From: an uncultured Halomicronema sp.
GTDB taxonomy: Bacteria > Cyanobacteriota > Cyanobacteriia > Phormidesmidales > Phormidesmidaceae
Length of the DNA stretch: 43,409 nt
Assembly (NCBI GenBank): GCA_937899725.1
Contig: CALCCA010000058.1
Span: forward strand, 1 to 43,409
Direction of reading: 5' to 3'
Of the stretch, positions 33,748-41,542 are shown in pieces. Below the pieces are notes generated by a model. The model was not told the DNA's origin, made no database searches, and saw only the letters and a program-made list of their open reading frames with translations. Numbering within the stretch: the stretch's first letter is position 1; each line of letters begins with the position of its first letter. The position numbers and the translations under genes are program-made.

Positions 33748-33788
33748 GCCTTTTACAATACCTGCACATCATTAATCCGCGATCGCGC
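33748..33788 (+). repeat. Upstream copy of a 41-bp polA-leader repeat
   Basis: This 41-base segment matches 34606-34646 at 35 of 41 positions, and all six differences are transitions. It begins GCCTTTTACAAT and ends GCGATCGCGC, and abuts the stop codon of the DUF5615 gene (33789). The other copy lies 10 bases before the polA start. The pair therefore brackets the toxin-antitoxin cassette. Confidence 0.75.
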
Positions 33789-34139
33789 TCAAAGCGGTAG
33801 TTTTGCAATCCGATTGAGCCATTCTTCGGCAGTAGAAATTTCCCAAATTGTGAGCAACTCTGTGATCACAAGCGCTAGAGTCAACTTGCGAGAAACGATG
33901 ATGACACCAGCGCTTTGGTGTTTGCTGATAAATTGCCCAAACTCCACCGGCATCGTTCTGCGATCGTGGCTGACTAAAATGCGATGATGGCGAGCTGCGA
34001 TGGCTAACACCTCAGCATCAGAAACTCCTTCCAAGTTCGCTGTATTTGCCGTTTGGAAATCAACTTGAGGGTCACGTCGCAGAGTGCCAGTCACGATCGC
34101 TTGATTGAGATCAGCATCGGCTTGAAAGCGAACGATCAC
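33789..34139 (-). CDS. DUF5615 PIN-like toxin-type protein
   Basis: 116 residues of the DUF5615 family (PIN-like fold, often the partner of DUF433). Features: MIVRFQADADLNQAIVTGTL with the N-terminal Asp-rich strand, GVSDAEVLAIAARHHRILVS with the acidic helix, HDRRTMPVEF as the central Asp motif, and GVIIVSRKLTLALVITELLT. Acidic residues typical of PIN RNases (D8, D10, D58-like) can be seen, which suggests ribonuclease activity, not shown here. The ATG overlaps the stop of the DUF433 gene (ATGA, 34136-34139), the standard coupled toxin-antitoxin arrangement. The whole pair lies between two copies of the polA leader repeat. Confidence 0.88.
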   Translation of the reverse strand: MIVRFQADADLNQAIVTGTLRRDPQVDFQTANTANLEGVSDAEVLAIAARHHRILVSHDRRTMPVEFGQFISKHQSAGVIIVSRKLTLALVITELLTIWEISTAEEWLNRIAKLPL

Positions 34140-34465
34140 GATGTGGCTGTCCGCTGGGCATTTCTAGCCCTCATCAGCTTTTCATAAAGAGCCGGATTGT
34201 CTGTGGCTAAAGGCTGAGGCATCGTGGCAAAAGCCGCTTCTTCACTGGCTAAATAAGCGTCAATATCGGCCTGGTTAGCCAGATAAAATGCGATCGCCCC
34301 ATAGACCTGCTCTAGGGTCAGAAGTGGGAAAGACTGCACGATACTTTCTGGAGAGAGGCCATTCTGAAAAGCGTAAACTACCGAATCGAGGGAAATACGA
34401 CTGTTTTGAATCCAATATCCATGGTTGCGAAGTTGGATGTAAGTTTTAGCGGTAACGACTGACAT
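34136..34465 (-). CDS. DUF433 antitoxin-type protein
   Basis: About 109 residues from the ATG at 34465, preferred because TGAGGATAAGTTG (GAGG about 8 bases upstream) precedes it; the frame opens at 34495 but without a site. The DUF433 winged-helix core is clear: SRISLDSVVYAFQNGLSPES, then IVQSFPLLTLEQVYGAIAFY LANQADI (broken here). The family usually supplies the antitoxin/DNA-binding partner of DUF5615. The N-terminal YIQLRNHGYWIQN resembles the family beta strand. The overlap with the DUF5615 gene is four bases. Its own promoter must lie in the 34466-34605 spacer. Confidence 0.88.
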   Translation of the reverse strand: MSVVTAKTYIQLRNHGYWIQNSRISLDSVVYAFQNGLSPESIVQSFPLLTLEQVYGAIAFYLANQADIDAYLASEEAAFATMPQPLATDNPALYEKLMRARNAQRTATS

Positions 34466-34605
34466 CAACTTATCCTCAGGGGGTGACTCCAGCATTACTT
34501 TCTAGTTTAGTCTTCCGCCCGTTTGAGCGCTTAAAGGCCCCTAAACAGAACAGTTTGTCTATCCGGAGCGATTCCTCCCGTCTAGATCTCTGATTTGCAT
34601 CGTCG

Positions 34606-34646
34606 GCCTTTTACAATGTCTGCATGTTATTAATCTGCGATCGCGC
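34606..34646 (+). repeat. Downstream copy of the 41-bp repeat, in the polA leader
   Basis: This is the copy next to the polA gene, 10 bases before its GTG start. It contains TACAAT (34612-34617), which looks like a -10 box, although no -35 at 17 bases is clear. It matches 33748-33788 with six transition differences. Confidence 0.7.
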
Positions 34647-34656
34647 CTGAGAACCT

Positions 34657-37560
34657 GTGGCTGACCAATCTCCCCTGCTGATGCTCGTCGATGGGCATTC
34701 CCTAGCTTTTCGTTCCTACTACGCCCATGCCAAAGGGCCAGAGGGCGGCTTGCGCACTTCCACCGGCATTCCCACCAGCGTTTGCTATGGCTTTCTCAAG
34801 TCACTGCTCGACACGATCGAAGCTGAACAGCCCCAGTACGCCGCGATCGCCTTTGACCTTGATCAGCCCACGTTTCGTCACGAGATGGCCGACGACTACA
34901 AAGAGGGCCGGCCCGCAGCGCCCGAAGACTTTGTCGAAGATGTGAACACCCTGCAGGCGCTGCTGCAGATGATGGGCTTTTGTGTGGTGACCGCGCCTGG
35001 GTTTGAGGCCGATGACGTGATTGGCACGCTCTCGACCCTGGGTAAAAATGAAGGCTACCGCGTCAAAATTTTGAGCGGCGACCAAGACCTGTTTCAGCTA
35101 ATCGATGAAGATCAGGAGCTAGTCTCGGTACTGTATCTCAGCAGCATTTTTGCCAAAGGGCCGGGCAAAGGGGGCGCGCGCGAGTTTCATGCCGAGCAGG
35201 TCAAAGAGAAGCTTGATATCTTGCCCTCTCAAGTGGTGGATTACAAAGCCCTCTGCGGCGACTCGTCCGACAATATCCCTGGCGTAAAAGGGATTGGGGC
35301 AAAAACGGCGGCGAAGCTGCTCAATCAGTACGGTAACCTGGCAGCGGTTTATGCCGACCTGGACAACATCAAAGGGGCCACGCAAAAAAAGCTGCGTGAG
35401 GGGCAAGACAGCGCTAACCATTCGCAAACGATGGCGCGCATCATCACCGATGTGGCCCTAGAGGCGGAATTAGATACCTGTAAGCTCACGGGGTTTGATG
35501 TGCCGACAGTCACCACTGAGCTGAAGCGACTGGAGTTTCACCAGTTCATCAATCGTCTACCCAAGATTGAGGCGGCGCTGAAGGGAGAAGCCCCCCCAGC
35601 CAAGGCAGCGAAGGAAAGTAAATCGACTGCAACCTCCTTTGATCCCGATCTCGACTTTTTCTCTGCTGAGGAAACCGATCAGGCCCAGACGGTGAAGCCG
35701 GTGGAAATCACGCCGCAGGTGATCACCACCGCTGCCAGCCTGTATGAACTGCTGGATCTCCTAGGGGAACAGATTGACCCTGCCCAGCCCGTTGCTTGGG
35801 ATACCGAAACCACTTCTCTGACGCCGCGTGACGCAGATCTGGTGGGCATTGGCTGCTGCTGGGGGGCGGGGCTGACCGAGCTGGCCTACATTCCCGTCGG
35901 GCACAAGGCAGGTACCCAGTTGGATGTGGCCACCGTGCTCGAAGCGCTGCGCCCGATTTTAGAAGGGGCCGAGTACCCCAAGGTGCTGCAAAACGCAAAA
36001 TATGATCGCCTGGTGCTGCGATCGCAGGGCATCAGCCTGGCAGGAGTCGTATTTGACACCATGCTGGCGAGCTATGTGCTCAACCCCGATACCAATCACA
36101 ATCTCAGCGATCTCTCGCTGCGCTATCTCAACGTTTCGGCGCTGAGCTATAAAGACCTCGTGCCCAAGGGCAAAACCATTGCCGATTTAGACATTGCGGC
36201 AGTGGCGGAGTATTGCGGGGCCGACGTGCACACCACCTATCGGTTGACGCCCCTGCTCAAGGCGGAACTGGCTCAATATCCTGACCTCGAGCAGCTGTTC
36301 ACTACTGTTGAACTGCCACTAGAGCCGGTGCTGGCCGAAATGGAATATCAGGGCGTGCGCATTGACACCGACTACCTGGGCAACTTTTCGCGGCAGCTAG
36401 AGACCGACTTGGCCAAGATCGAAGCCAAAGCCTACGAACTGGCAGGGGAAACCTTCAACCTGGGCTCGCCGAAACAGCTCAGCACCCTGCTGTTTGACCA
36501 GCTCGGGCTCGATAAACGCAAGTCGCGCAAAAATAAGTCAGGTGGCTATTCTACCGATGCCTCAACGCTGGAAAAGCTGCAGGGTGATCATCCCGTGGTG
36601 GATCTGATTGTCGAGAACCGCACGCTCTCGAAGCTGAAGTCTACCTATGTCGATGCCCTACCCGAACTGGTGCGCCTGGATACCCATCGAGTGCATACGG
36701 ATTTCAACCAGGCAGTCACCGCGACGGGGCGGCTGTCTTCTTCCAATCCCAATCTGCAAAACATTCCTATTCGCACCGCTTTCAGCCGCCAGATTCGCGC
36801 CGCGTTTATTCCCGAATCGAGCTGGAAGCTGGTAGCCGCTGACTATTCGCAAATTGAGCTGCGGATTTTGGCCCACCTCAGTGAGGAACCGGTGCTGGTG
36901 CAGGCCTACAACAATCGTGAAGATGTGCACGCGCTCACGGCTCGCCTGCTGTTTGACAAGGACGACATTTCTACTGAGGAGCGCCGCCTCGGCAAGATCA
37001 TCAACTTTGGCGTGATCTACGGCATGGGCGCCGCCCGCTTTGCCCGCGAGGCGAATGTCGATCGCACTGAGGCCAAAAGCTTTATCGATCGCTACTACGA
37101 ACGCTACCCGGCAGTCTTTGAATATCTACAGCAGATGCAGCGTGAGGCGATCGCCCAGGGCTATGTGCAGACGCTGATGGGTCGGCGGCGCTATTTCAAT
37201 TTCACGACGACCAAGCTGCGCGATCTGCTCGGCAGCGACCCTAATCAAATTGATCTGGATAGTCTCAAACGGATGAGCGGCTATGATGCGGCTTCCCTGC
37301 GGGCGGCGGCCAATGCGCCCATTCAAGGGTCGAGTGCCGATATTATCAAGGTCGCGATGATTCGTTTGCATGAGGTGCTGAAGGGGTATCAAACCCGCCT
37401 GCTGCTACAAGTGCATGACGAACTGGTGTTTGAAGTGCCGCCGGAGGAATGGACAGAGCTGGAGCCGAAAATCACTGAGGTGATGGAATCGGCGGTGGTG
37501 CTCAAGGTGCCGCTAGTTGTCGATGCCAGCAGCGGCCCCAACTGGATGGAAGCTAAGTAA
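34657..37560 (+). CDS. polA: DNA polymerase I
   Basis: 967 residues with all three domains. The 5'-3' exonuclease/flap domain (1-300) begins LLMLVDGHSLAFRSYYAHA and has the metal-binding GFEADDVIGTLS and GDQDLFQL plus the helix-hairpin-helix GVKGIGAKTAAKLL. The 3'-5' proofreading domain keeps its first motif, WDTETTSLTP (Asp382, Glu384), and YCGADVHTTYRL, so it is active-looking, unlike Taq polymerase. The polymerase domain has motif A DYSQIELRILAHLS, motif B RRLGKIINFGVIYGMG and motif C LQVHDELVFEVP. It replaces RNA primers and fills repair gaps. The start is a GTG, chosen because no earlier in-frame ATG exists and the next ATG is inside the fold. Downstream is a Uma2 remnant. Confidence 0.97.
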   Translation: MADQSPLLMLVDGHSLAFRSYYAHAKGPEGGLRTSTGIPTSVCYGFLKSLLDTIEAEQPQYAAIAFDLDQPTFRHEMADDYKEGRPAAPEDFVEDVNTLQALLQMMGFCVVTAPGFEADDVIGTLSTLGKNEGYRVKILSGDQDLFQLIDEDQELVSVLYLSSIFAKGPGKGGAREFHAEQVKEKLDILPSQVVDYKALCGDSSDNIPGVKGIGAKTAAKLLNQYGNLAAVYADLDNIKGATQKKLREGQDSANHSQTMARIITDVALEAELDTCKLTGFDVPTVTTELKRLEFHQFINRLPKIEAALKGEAPPAKAAKESKSTATSFDPDLDFFSAEETDQAQTVKPVEITPQVITTAASLYELLDLLGEQIDPAQPVAWDTETTSLTPRDADLVGIGCCWGAGLTELAYIPVGHKAGTQLDVATVLEALRPILEGAEYPKVLQNAKYDRLVLRSQGISLAGVVFDTMLASYVLNPDTNHNLSDLSLRYLNVSALSYKDLVPKGKTIADLDIAAVAEYCGADVHTTYRLTPLLKAELAQYPDLEQLFTTVELPLEPVLAEMEYQGVRIDTDYLGNFSRQLETDLAKIEAKAYELAGETFNLGSPKQLSTLLFDQLGLDKRKSRKNKSGGYSTDASTLEKLQGDHPVVDLIVENRTLSKLKSTYVDALPELVRLDTHRVHTDFNQAVTATGRLSSSNPNLQNIPIRTAFSRQIRAAFIPESSWKLVAADYSQIELRILAHLSEEPVLVQAYNNREDVHALTARLLFDKDDISTEERRLGKIINFGVIYGMGAARFAREANVDRTEAKSFIDRYYERYPAVFEYLQQMQREAIAQGYVQTLMGRRRYFNFTTTKLRDLLGSDPNQIDLDSLKRMSGYDAASLRAAANAPIQGSSADIIKVAMIRLHEVLKGYQTRLLLQVHDELVFEVPPEEWTELEPKITEVMESAVVLKVPLVVDASSGPNWMEAK

Positions 37561-37581
37561 GTCGGTGTTGCGGACAATGGA

Positions 37582-37842
37582 GTGAAGATTGGGAGCGATC
37601 GCCTGCCATCCCTGCGCGCCAAAATGCAGGAATATCTTGATAGCAGACTGCAACTCGACTGGCTGATCAATCCTCAAGATCACCAGGCAGATGGGTATCG
37701 ACCTAATAGCGCACAGATCGCGATCGACCTGCCGACGACACTGCCGGGCGAAGCGGTTTTGCCAGGGTTTGAGCGATCACTCTGCCAGCAACCCCTTCAT
37801 TGGTTTACCCATAGCCAACAGGCTGCTGGCAGATTACCCTGA
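37582..37842 (+). pseudogene. Uma2 family remnant A (C-terminal piece)
   Basis: The open frame has the Uma2 C-terminal signature: LRAKMQEYLDSRLQLDWLIN, PQDHQADGYRPNSAQIAI, and PTTLPGEAVLPGFERSL. Only about 75 residues remain; the nuclease core is missing and polA ends 20 bases upstream, so this is a stranded fragment without a valid start. A second, further deleted relative lies at 38785-38874, on the other side of the HigBA pair. Confidence 0.75.
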
Positions 37843-37885
37843 GGGCGGAAATACCTCTTGCACCAAAAAAGGTACAATAGTTTAT

Positions 37886-38236
37886 ATGAGTGCAAAGCGT
37901 GTACCTGCTAGGTTCTATCAAACCGAAGCGGGTAATGAGCCGGTTCGGGAATGGCTCAAGCAGTTTAATCTCTTGGAGAGAAAGATAGTAGGGACTGATA
38001 TTAAGACAGTCGAGTATGGATGGCCAATTGGCATGCCGACCTGTCGCTCCATGGGAAAAGGGCTTTATGAAGTTCGGTCTAATTTGCCTGGTGGCAAGAT
38101 TGCCCGAGTCTTTTTCTGTATTTTTGAAAATCACATGATTTTGTTGCATGGATTCATTAAAAAAACTCAGAAGACCCCAGCGAAAGAGCTGGATCTAGCG
38201 CTCAAGCGGAAAAGTATCTTGGAGACAAAGCGATGA
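37886..38236 (+). CDS. HigB/RelE-type toxin (phage-derived Gp49-like)
   Basis: 116 residues from the ATG at 37886 (the open frame starts earlier inside the Uma2 fragment). The Gp49-like/HigB pattern is present: VPARFYQTEAGNEPVREWLK, KTVEYGWPIGMPTCRSMGKG LYEVR (broken), RVFFCIFENHMILLHGFIKK TQKTP with the basic tail KELDLALKRK. This family comprises ribosome-dependent mRNA interferases of type II toxin-antitoxin systems, with the toxin gene first, as here. Its TGA overlaps the ATG of the next gene. TACAAT at 37873-37878, 8 bases before the ATG, could be a -10 of a near-leaderless transcript. The cassette is flanked by two Uma2 remnants. Confidence 0.9.
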   Translation: MSAKRVPARFYQTEAGNEPVREWLKQFNLLERKIVGTDIKTVEYGWPIGMPTCRSMGKGLYEVRSNLPGGKIARVFFCIFENHMILLHGFIKKTQKTPAKELDLALKRKSILETKR

Positions 38237-38589
38237 CCAATAATCCTCATGTCGGCTCTTCTCTAGATGATTTCTTGGAAGAAGATGGAGTTTTGGCTGA
38301 AGTGAATGCTCTGGCCCTCAAGCGCGTCATTGCCTGGCAGCTTCTTCAAGAGATGCATCAAAGAGGGGTGAGTAAATCTCAGATGGCAGCTTCTATGAAG
38401 ACTAGCCGCTCTTCACTTGATCGGTTGCTGGATCCTGACAACACATCGGTCACGCTCAAAACGATGGATCGGGCTGCGGCAATCTTGGGAAAACGTCTGC
38501 GGATAGAATTAATCGATGTTCAGGAGTCTAGAGCTGAAGTATCGATTGCCCAAGAGTCAGCCCGTACAACGAGTGTCAATTCAGCGTAA
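38233..38589 (+). CDS. XRE-type antitoxin (HigA-like)
   Basis: 118 residues with a lambda-repressor-like helix-turn-helix: VIAWQLLQEMHQRGVSKSQM, AASMKTSRSSLDRLLDP, TVTLKTMDRAAAILGKRL-like end (here SVTLKTMDRAAAILGKRLRI). The position after, and four-base overlap with, the HigB-type gene fit the antitoxin of a type II system, which binds its own promoter. The C-terminal 25 residues are polar and variable. RNA or protein-level regulation cannot be read from the sequence. Together with 37886 it forms a complete, apparently intact module. Confidence 0.9.
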   Translation: MTNNPHVGSSLDDFLEEDGVLAEVNALALKRVIAWQLLQEMHQRGVSKSQMAASMKTSRSSLDRLLDPDNTSVTLKTMDRAAAILGKRLRIELIDVQESRAEVSIAQESARTTSVNSA

Positions 38590-38928
38590 TCGTTCATGTG
38601 AGTCCAGTGCAGGAGAGAGCGGCAACCAAGGGGCCAACCTCATCACTAAAGTGGGTGTTTGGAACGAGCAAACTCAGCTCGGGTACGTCTTTAGCTCATC
38701 AACGATCTTTAGTTTGCCTCAGGGGTCAATCGCCTGAGGTGGCCTGAATTCCCAAGCTCGTTGGGAAGCGTTGCCTCTCGCCGCGATGGCCTGCCGCCCC
38801 TGCGCGCCAAGATGCACGAATAGCTCGACAGTATGGGAGAAGCAATTTTGCCAAGGTTTGAGTTGTCGATCTGACTAATGGCAAAATCTGAGCTGAAACA
38901 TTTCTGATGACAAGAGTGGGATATCTAC
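38590..38928. other. Spacer after HigBA, mostly Uma2 scar
   Basis: This gene-free stretch contains an inverted repeat CCTCAGG (38717-38723) and CCTGAGG (38733-38739) with no T-run, and Uma2 remnant B (38785-38874). The start of the alpha/beta hydrolase gene follows. Nothing else is recognised. Confidence 0.4.
38785..38874 (+). pseudogene. Uma2 family remnant B (deleted)
   Basis: The frame reads DGLPPLRAKMHE, a TAG stop, LDS, then MGEAILPRFELSI-stop. Compared with remnant A (37600-37785), which has LPSLRAKMQEYLDS...PGEAVLPGFERS, about 45 codons between LDS and GEA are deleted in frame. It is a scar, not a gene. Confidence 0.65.
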
Positions 38929-39759
38929 ATGTCTTGGCACCTTGATCAACGCGTGGCAACCAGCGCCGGAGTGGTAGCGGCAGGGGCCGAGGGCGATGGC
39001 CCTGATTTGGTCTTGGCGCATGGCTGGCCGTGGTCTTCCTTTTCGTGGCACCGCGTTATCCCCGAACTGGAAAACTATTTCCGAGTCCATTGGTATGACA
39101 TGCCGGGCTATGGCAGATCGGCCAAAACGACAGGTCAGCGGACATCGCTGGATGTGCAAGGTCAAATTTTTGCCGAAATGCTGGAGCACTGGGGGCTGGA
39201 GCGACCGTTAGTGGTGGCGCATGACTTTGGGGGCGCGACGACGCTGCGAGCCCACTTGCTGCATGCCTGTGAATTTGACCGATATGTTTTGATGAATGTG
39301 GTGGCCATGAGGCCGTGGGGCTCAGAGTTTTTTGATCACGTCGGACGTCACGTCGAGGCGTTTCTGAAACTGCCGCCGCATATTCATCAAGCGGTGGTCA
39401 GAGCTTATATCGAAGGTGCGCTGGTGAACGACCTTGATCGCGCCGATCTTGAACGCTTGGTTGAGCCTTGGCTTTCGGAAGAGGGGCACAGGAGTTTCTA
39501 TCAGCAATTTGCGCAGGCTGATGAAAAATATACGGCGGAAATCGAGCCTTCGTTTGGAGCAGTGCGTTGTCCGGTGAAGATCATTTGGGGCAGAGACGAT
39601 CCTTGGATTCCTCTGGAACGAGGAGCAGCGCTGAATAGGCTCATTCACCACGCCTCATTTAAGCCCTTGGCAGACGTGGGTCATCTGCCACAGCTGGAGG
39701 CACCAAAACTCGTCTTAGAAGAACTTGTGGGATTTTTATTGGAAGGGGGAACCGATTAG
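38929..39759 (+). CDS. Alpha/beta hydrolase
   Basis: 276 residues of the epoxide hydrolase/haloalkane dehalogenase-like branch. AHGWPWSSFSWHRVIPELE is the HGWP oxyanion segment, YDMPGYGRS follows, VVAHDFGGATTLRAHL is the nucleophile elbow with Asp as nucleophile (HDFGG), IWGRDDPWIPL holds the acidic member and DVGHLPQLEAP supplies the catalytic His. An Asp nucleophile indicates a hydrolase acting on C-Cl or epoxide bonds rather than a serine esterase. The cap (FFDHVGRHVEAFLKLPPHIH) is about 80 residues. The substrate is unknown. It begins with ATG at 38929 and stands alone between the HigBA/Uma2 scars and the TSUP gene. Confidence 0.93.
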   Translation: MSWHLDQRVATSAGVVAAGAEGDGPDLVLAHGWPWSSFSWHRVIPELENYFRVHWYDMPGYGRSAKTTGQRTSLDVQGQIFAEMLEHWGLERPLVVAHDFGGATTLRAHLLHACEFDRYVLMNVVAMRPWGSEFFDHVGRHVEAFLKLPPHIHQAVVRAYIEGALVNDLDRADLERLVEPWLSEEGHRSFYQQFAQADEKYTAEIEPSFGAVRCPVKIIWGRDDPWIPLERGAALNRLIHHASFKPLADVGHLPQLEAPKLVLEELVGFLLEGGTD

Positions 39760-39879
39760 CAAGAATATCAAGGTGGGGTGAGCCTGATTTTGAGTGGTCG
39801 TGAATAGGCACGGTGCGATCGCTACTCCGTAAATCTAAGCTATTCAAAGTTGGGCGATCGCTGAGTTCAGTCGTGGCGC

Positions 39880-40635
39880 TTAGTTGGCATCCCACAAGAG
39901 CTTGATGGCCATCACAAAGCAGACCAGGGTGATGATCGGGCGAATGAGGCTGGCTCCTCGGGCCACGACCAGTTGGGCACCCACATACGAGCCTAAAAAT
40001 TGGCCGCAGAGCATCGTCAGGCCAACGAGCCAGTAAATCTGCCCAAACAGCAAAAAATAGAGCAATGCTGCCACATTGCTGGTGCAGTTGAGCAGCTTGG
40101 TGTGAGCGGTCGCCTTGGTGAGGTTGTAGCCACAGAGGCTGACAAAAGCCAGCGCCATAAACATGCCAGCGCCAGGCCCAAAGAACCCATCATAAAATCC
40201 TAATAGGGGAGCCACCCCTACTGAGAACTTGCCGTAGCTCAGACGTTGCTGGCTATCCACAGTGCCCAGCTTGGGCGACAGGGCAAAATAGCCGCCCAAC
40301 CCCATCAGCAAAAAGGGGATGATTTGGGCCAGGGTGGTCGCGTTCAGCTTGAGGACGAGCCACCCCCCAACGACCGAGCCGATAAACGTCATCAGCATTG
40401 CCCAGCGGTTGGGGCGCAGACGAATCGCCCCCTGCCGTAGAAAGTAGAGAGACGCTGTTAAAGTGCCGCCGCTGCCCTGAAGCTTGTTGGTCGCGATCGC
40501 TGCTGCCGGGGGTACGCCGACCATCAGCATGGCCGGTAGCGCGATCAGACCGCCACCCCCCGCCAGGGTATCGATGCAGCCCGCGATCGCCGCTACGGCA
40601 AACAACAGAGCGGCGACTGCAAAACTGACTTCCAT
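39880..40635 (-). CDS. Sulfite exporter TauE/SafE (TSUP) family permease, YfcA-like
   Basis: 251 residues, about eight membrane helices, with the duplicated TSUP signature: CIDTLAGGGGLIALPAMLMV GVPP (broken) in the first half and LGFYDGFFGPGAGMFMALAF in the second. TNKLQGSGGTLTASLYF and TAHTKLLNCTSNVAALLYF are matching NK-type motifs of the two halves. The length and motifs fit the YfcA branch. TSUP proteins move small organic or inorganic sulfur-containing anions, but the substrate here cannot be told. The gene is convergent with the hydrolase and 51 bp downstream of the NTF2-like gene on the same strand. Confidence 0.94.
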   Translation of the reverse strand: MEVSFAVAALLFAVAAIAGCIDTLAGGGGLIALPAMLMVGVPPAAAIATNKLQGSGGTLTASLYFLRQGAIRLRPNRWAMLMTFIGSVVGGWLVLKLNATTLAQIIPFLLMGLGGYFALSPKLGTVDSQQRLSYGKFSVGVAPLLGFYDGFFGPGAGMFMALAFVSLCGYNLTKATAHTKLLNCTSNVAALLYFLLFGQIYWLVGLTMLCGQFLGSYVGAQLVVARGASLIRPIITLVCFVMAIKLLWDAN

Positions 40636-40686
40636 AGCGAATTGCTCGGTTTCATGGGCGACGCGGGCTCATCTCTCTAGCGATCG

Positions 40687-41067
40687 CTAGGCCGTGACCA
40701 CGCTGGCATGACCGGCGACAATTTGCCAAACCCCGGCAGACGAGACGGCCCACACTCGAGTAAAGCGGATGTGCTGATCAATCGGTGTGCCGTCATAACT
40801 TCCTACCAGATGCATTTGCACTGCAACCACGGCCCAGCGATCGTGGAGCTGAATGTGCGGGTCAGAGGGGGTTAACTCCGTTAGCTTCAGCACTTGAGAA
40901 CGGTGCATCTCTAGGTCTTGTTGTTTGGTAATCAGTTGACCCAGGTAACTAGTGAACAGGAGTTCTGGCGCAATCAGGACGTCTAGCTCGGCCACATCAG
41001 AGGTCAACATGGCTTGCCGGAGCCGTTCTTCTACTTCGACAATCGGCGCTGCGGCATGGGAGTTCAT
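40687..41067 (-). CDS. NTF2-like/DUF4440 family protein
   Basis: 126 residues with an NTF2-like fold pattern: VEERLRQAMLTSDVAELDVL, IAPELLFTSYLGQLITKQQD, then HDRWAVVAVQMHLVG and IRFTRVWAVSSAGVWQIVAG HASVV (broken). The DUF4440/SnoaL-like class includes small ligand-binding or hydrolase-like proteins of diverse use. No signal peptide is seen. It precedes the TSUP gene with a 51-bp gap, so both may be co-transcribed. No active-site residues can be assigned, so function remains open. Confidence 0.85.
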   Translation of the reverse strand: MNSHAAAPIVEVEERLRQAMLTSDVAELDVLIAPELLFTSYLGQLITKQQDLEMHRSQVLKLTELTPSDPHIQLHDRWAVVAVQMHLVGSYDGTPIDQHIRFTRVWAVSSAGVWQIVAGHASVVTA

Positions 41068-41542
41068 GACAAATCCTCACAGTGGATGCGGGTACGTCAT
41101 TAGGGGCTGATCAAAACCGGGTGGGACAAGCATTACTGTGCCTGCTCTACAAACCCAGCTAAGGGGCTGAAACCGTTGCGGTACCCATAGTTTAGAGTGA
41201 GCCAAAATAAAAAATATCCCACCTGAAGAACCCGGTTTCTACGAAAAGTTTGTCGAAGACTGTTGACCGGTTCCCAGAAACCGGGTGCTTGGACACGTTA
41301 TTTCTTGGAATACTCTTCACTACCTATTTAATGGTAACTTCCAGGGTGATGCCAACCTCTAACACTCGGGTAAGCAGTCGCGTGGGTCACACCACCTGTG
41401 ATCCGCAGAGTTGAGCTAGAGACTGTCATCATTTAGCGGCTGAGTCCTGATGCTGAAAGCGGTTCAGCCTCTAGCCAGTTTTACAGAACGGGCGCGGTAA
41501 TGTCCATAACGTAAGGCTTTCGAGTTTAATTGATGACGCGCC
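41068..41542. other. Gene-free stretch with MITE-like repeat A copy 2
   Basis: It holds repeat A copy 2 (41210-41317) and otherwise nothing coding on either strand. No tRNA or terminator was seen. It separates the NTF2-like and GNAT genes, which are both on the minus strand. Confidence 0.5.
41210..41317 (+). repeat. MITE-like dispersed repeat A, copy 2
   Basis: Same length and orientation as 1469-1576. Terminal inverted repeats are at 41210-41221 and 41306-41317. The internal hairpin arms are at 41226-41240 and 41276-41290, also with one mismatch, but in the other arm than in copy 1. The outer similarity starts at 41202 (CCAAAATA). About 15 differences from copy 1 by my count. Confidence 0.8.

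Noticed and set aside
37691-37885. The first 65 codons of the long frame containing the HigB-type gene.
   Set aside because: They overlap the Uma2 remnant in another frame and precede the conserved HigB start; treated as spurious N-terminal extension.
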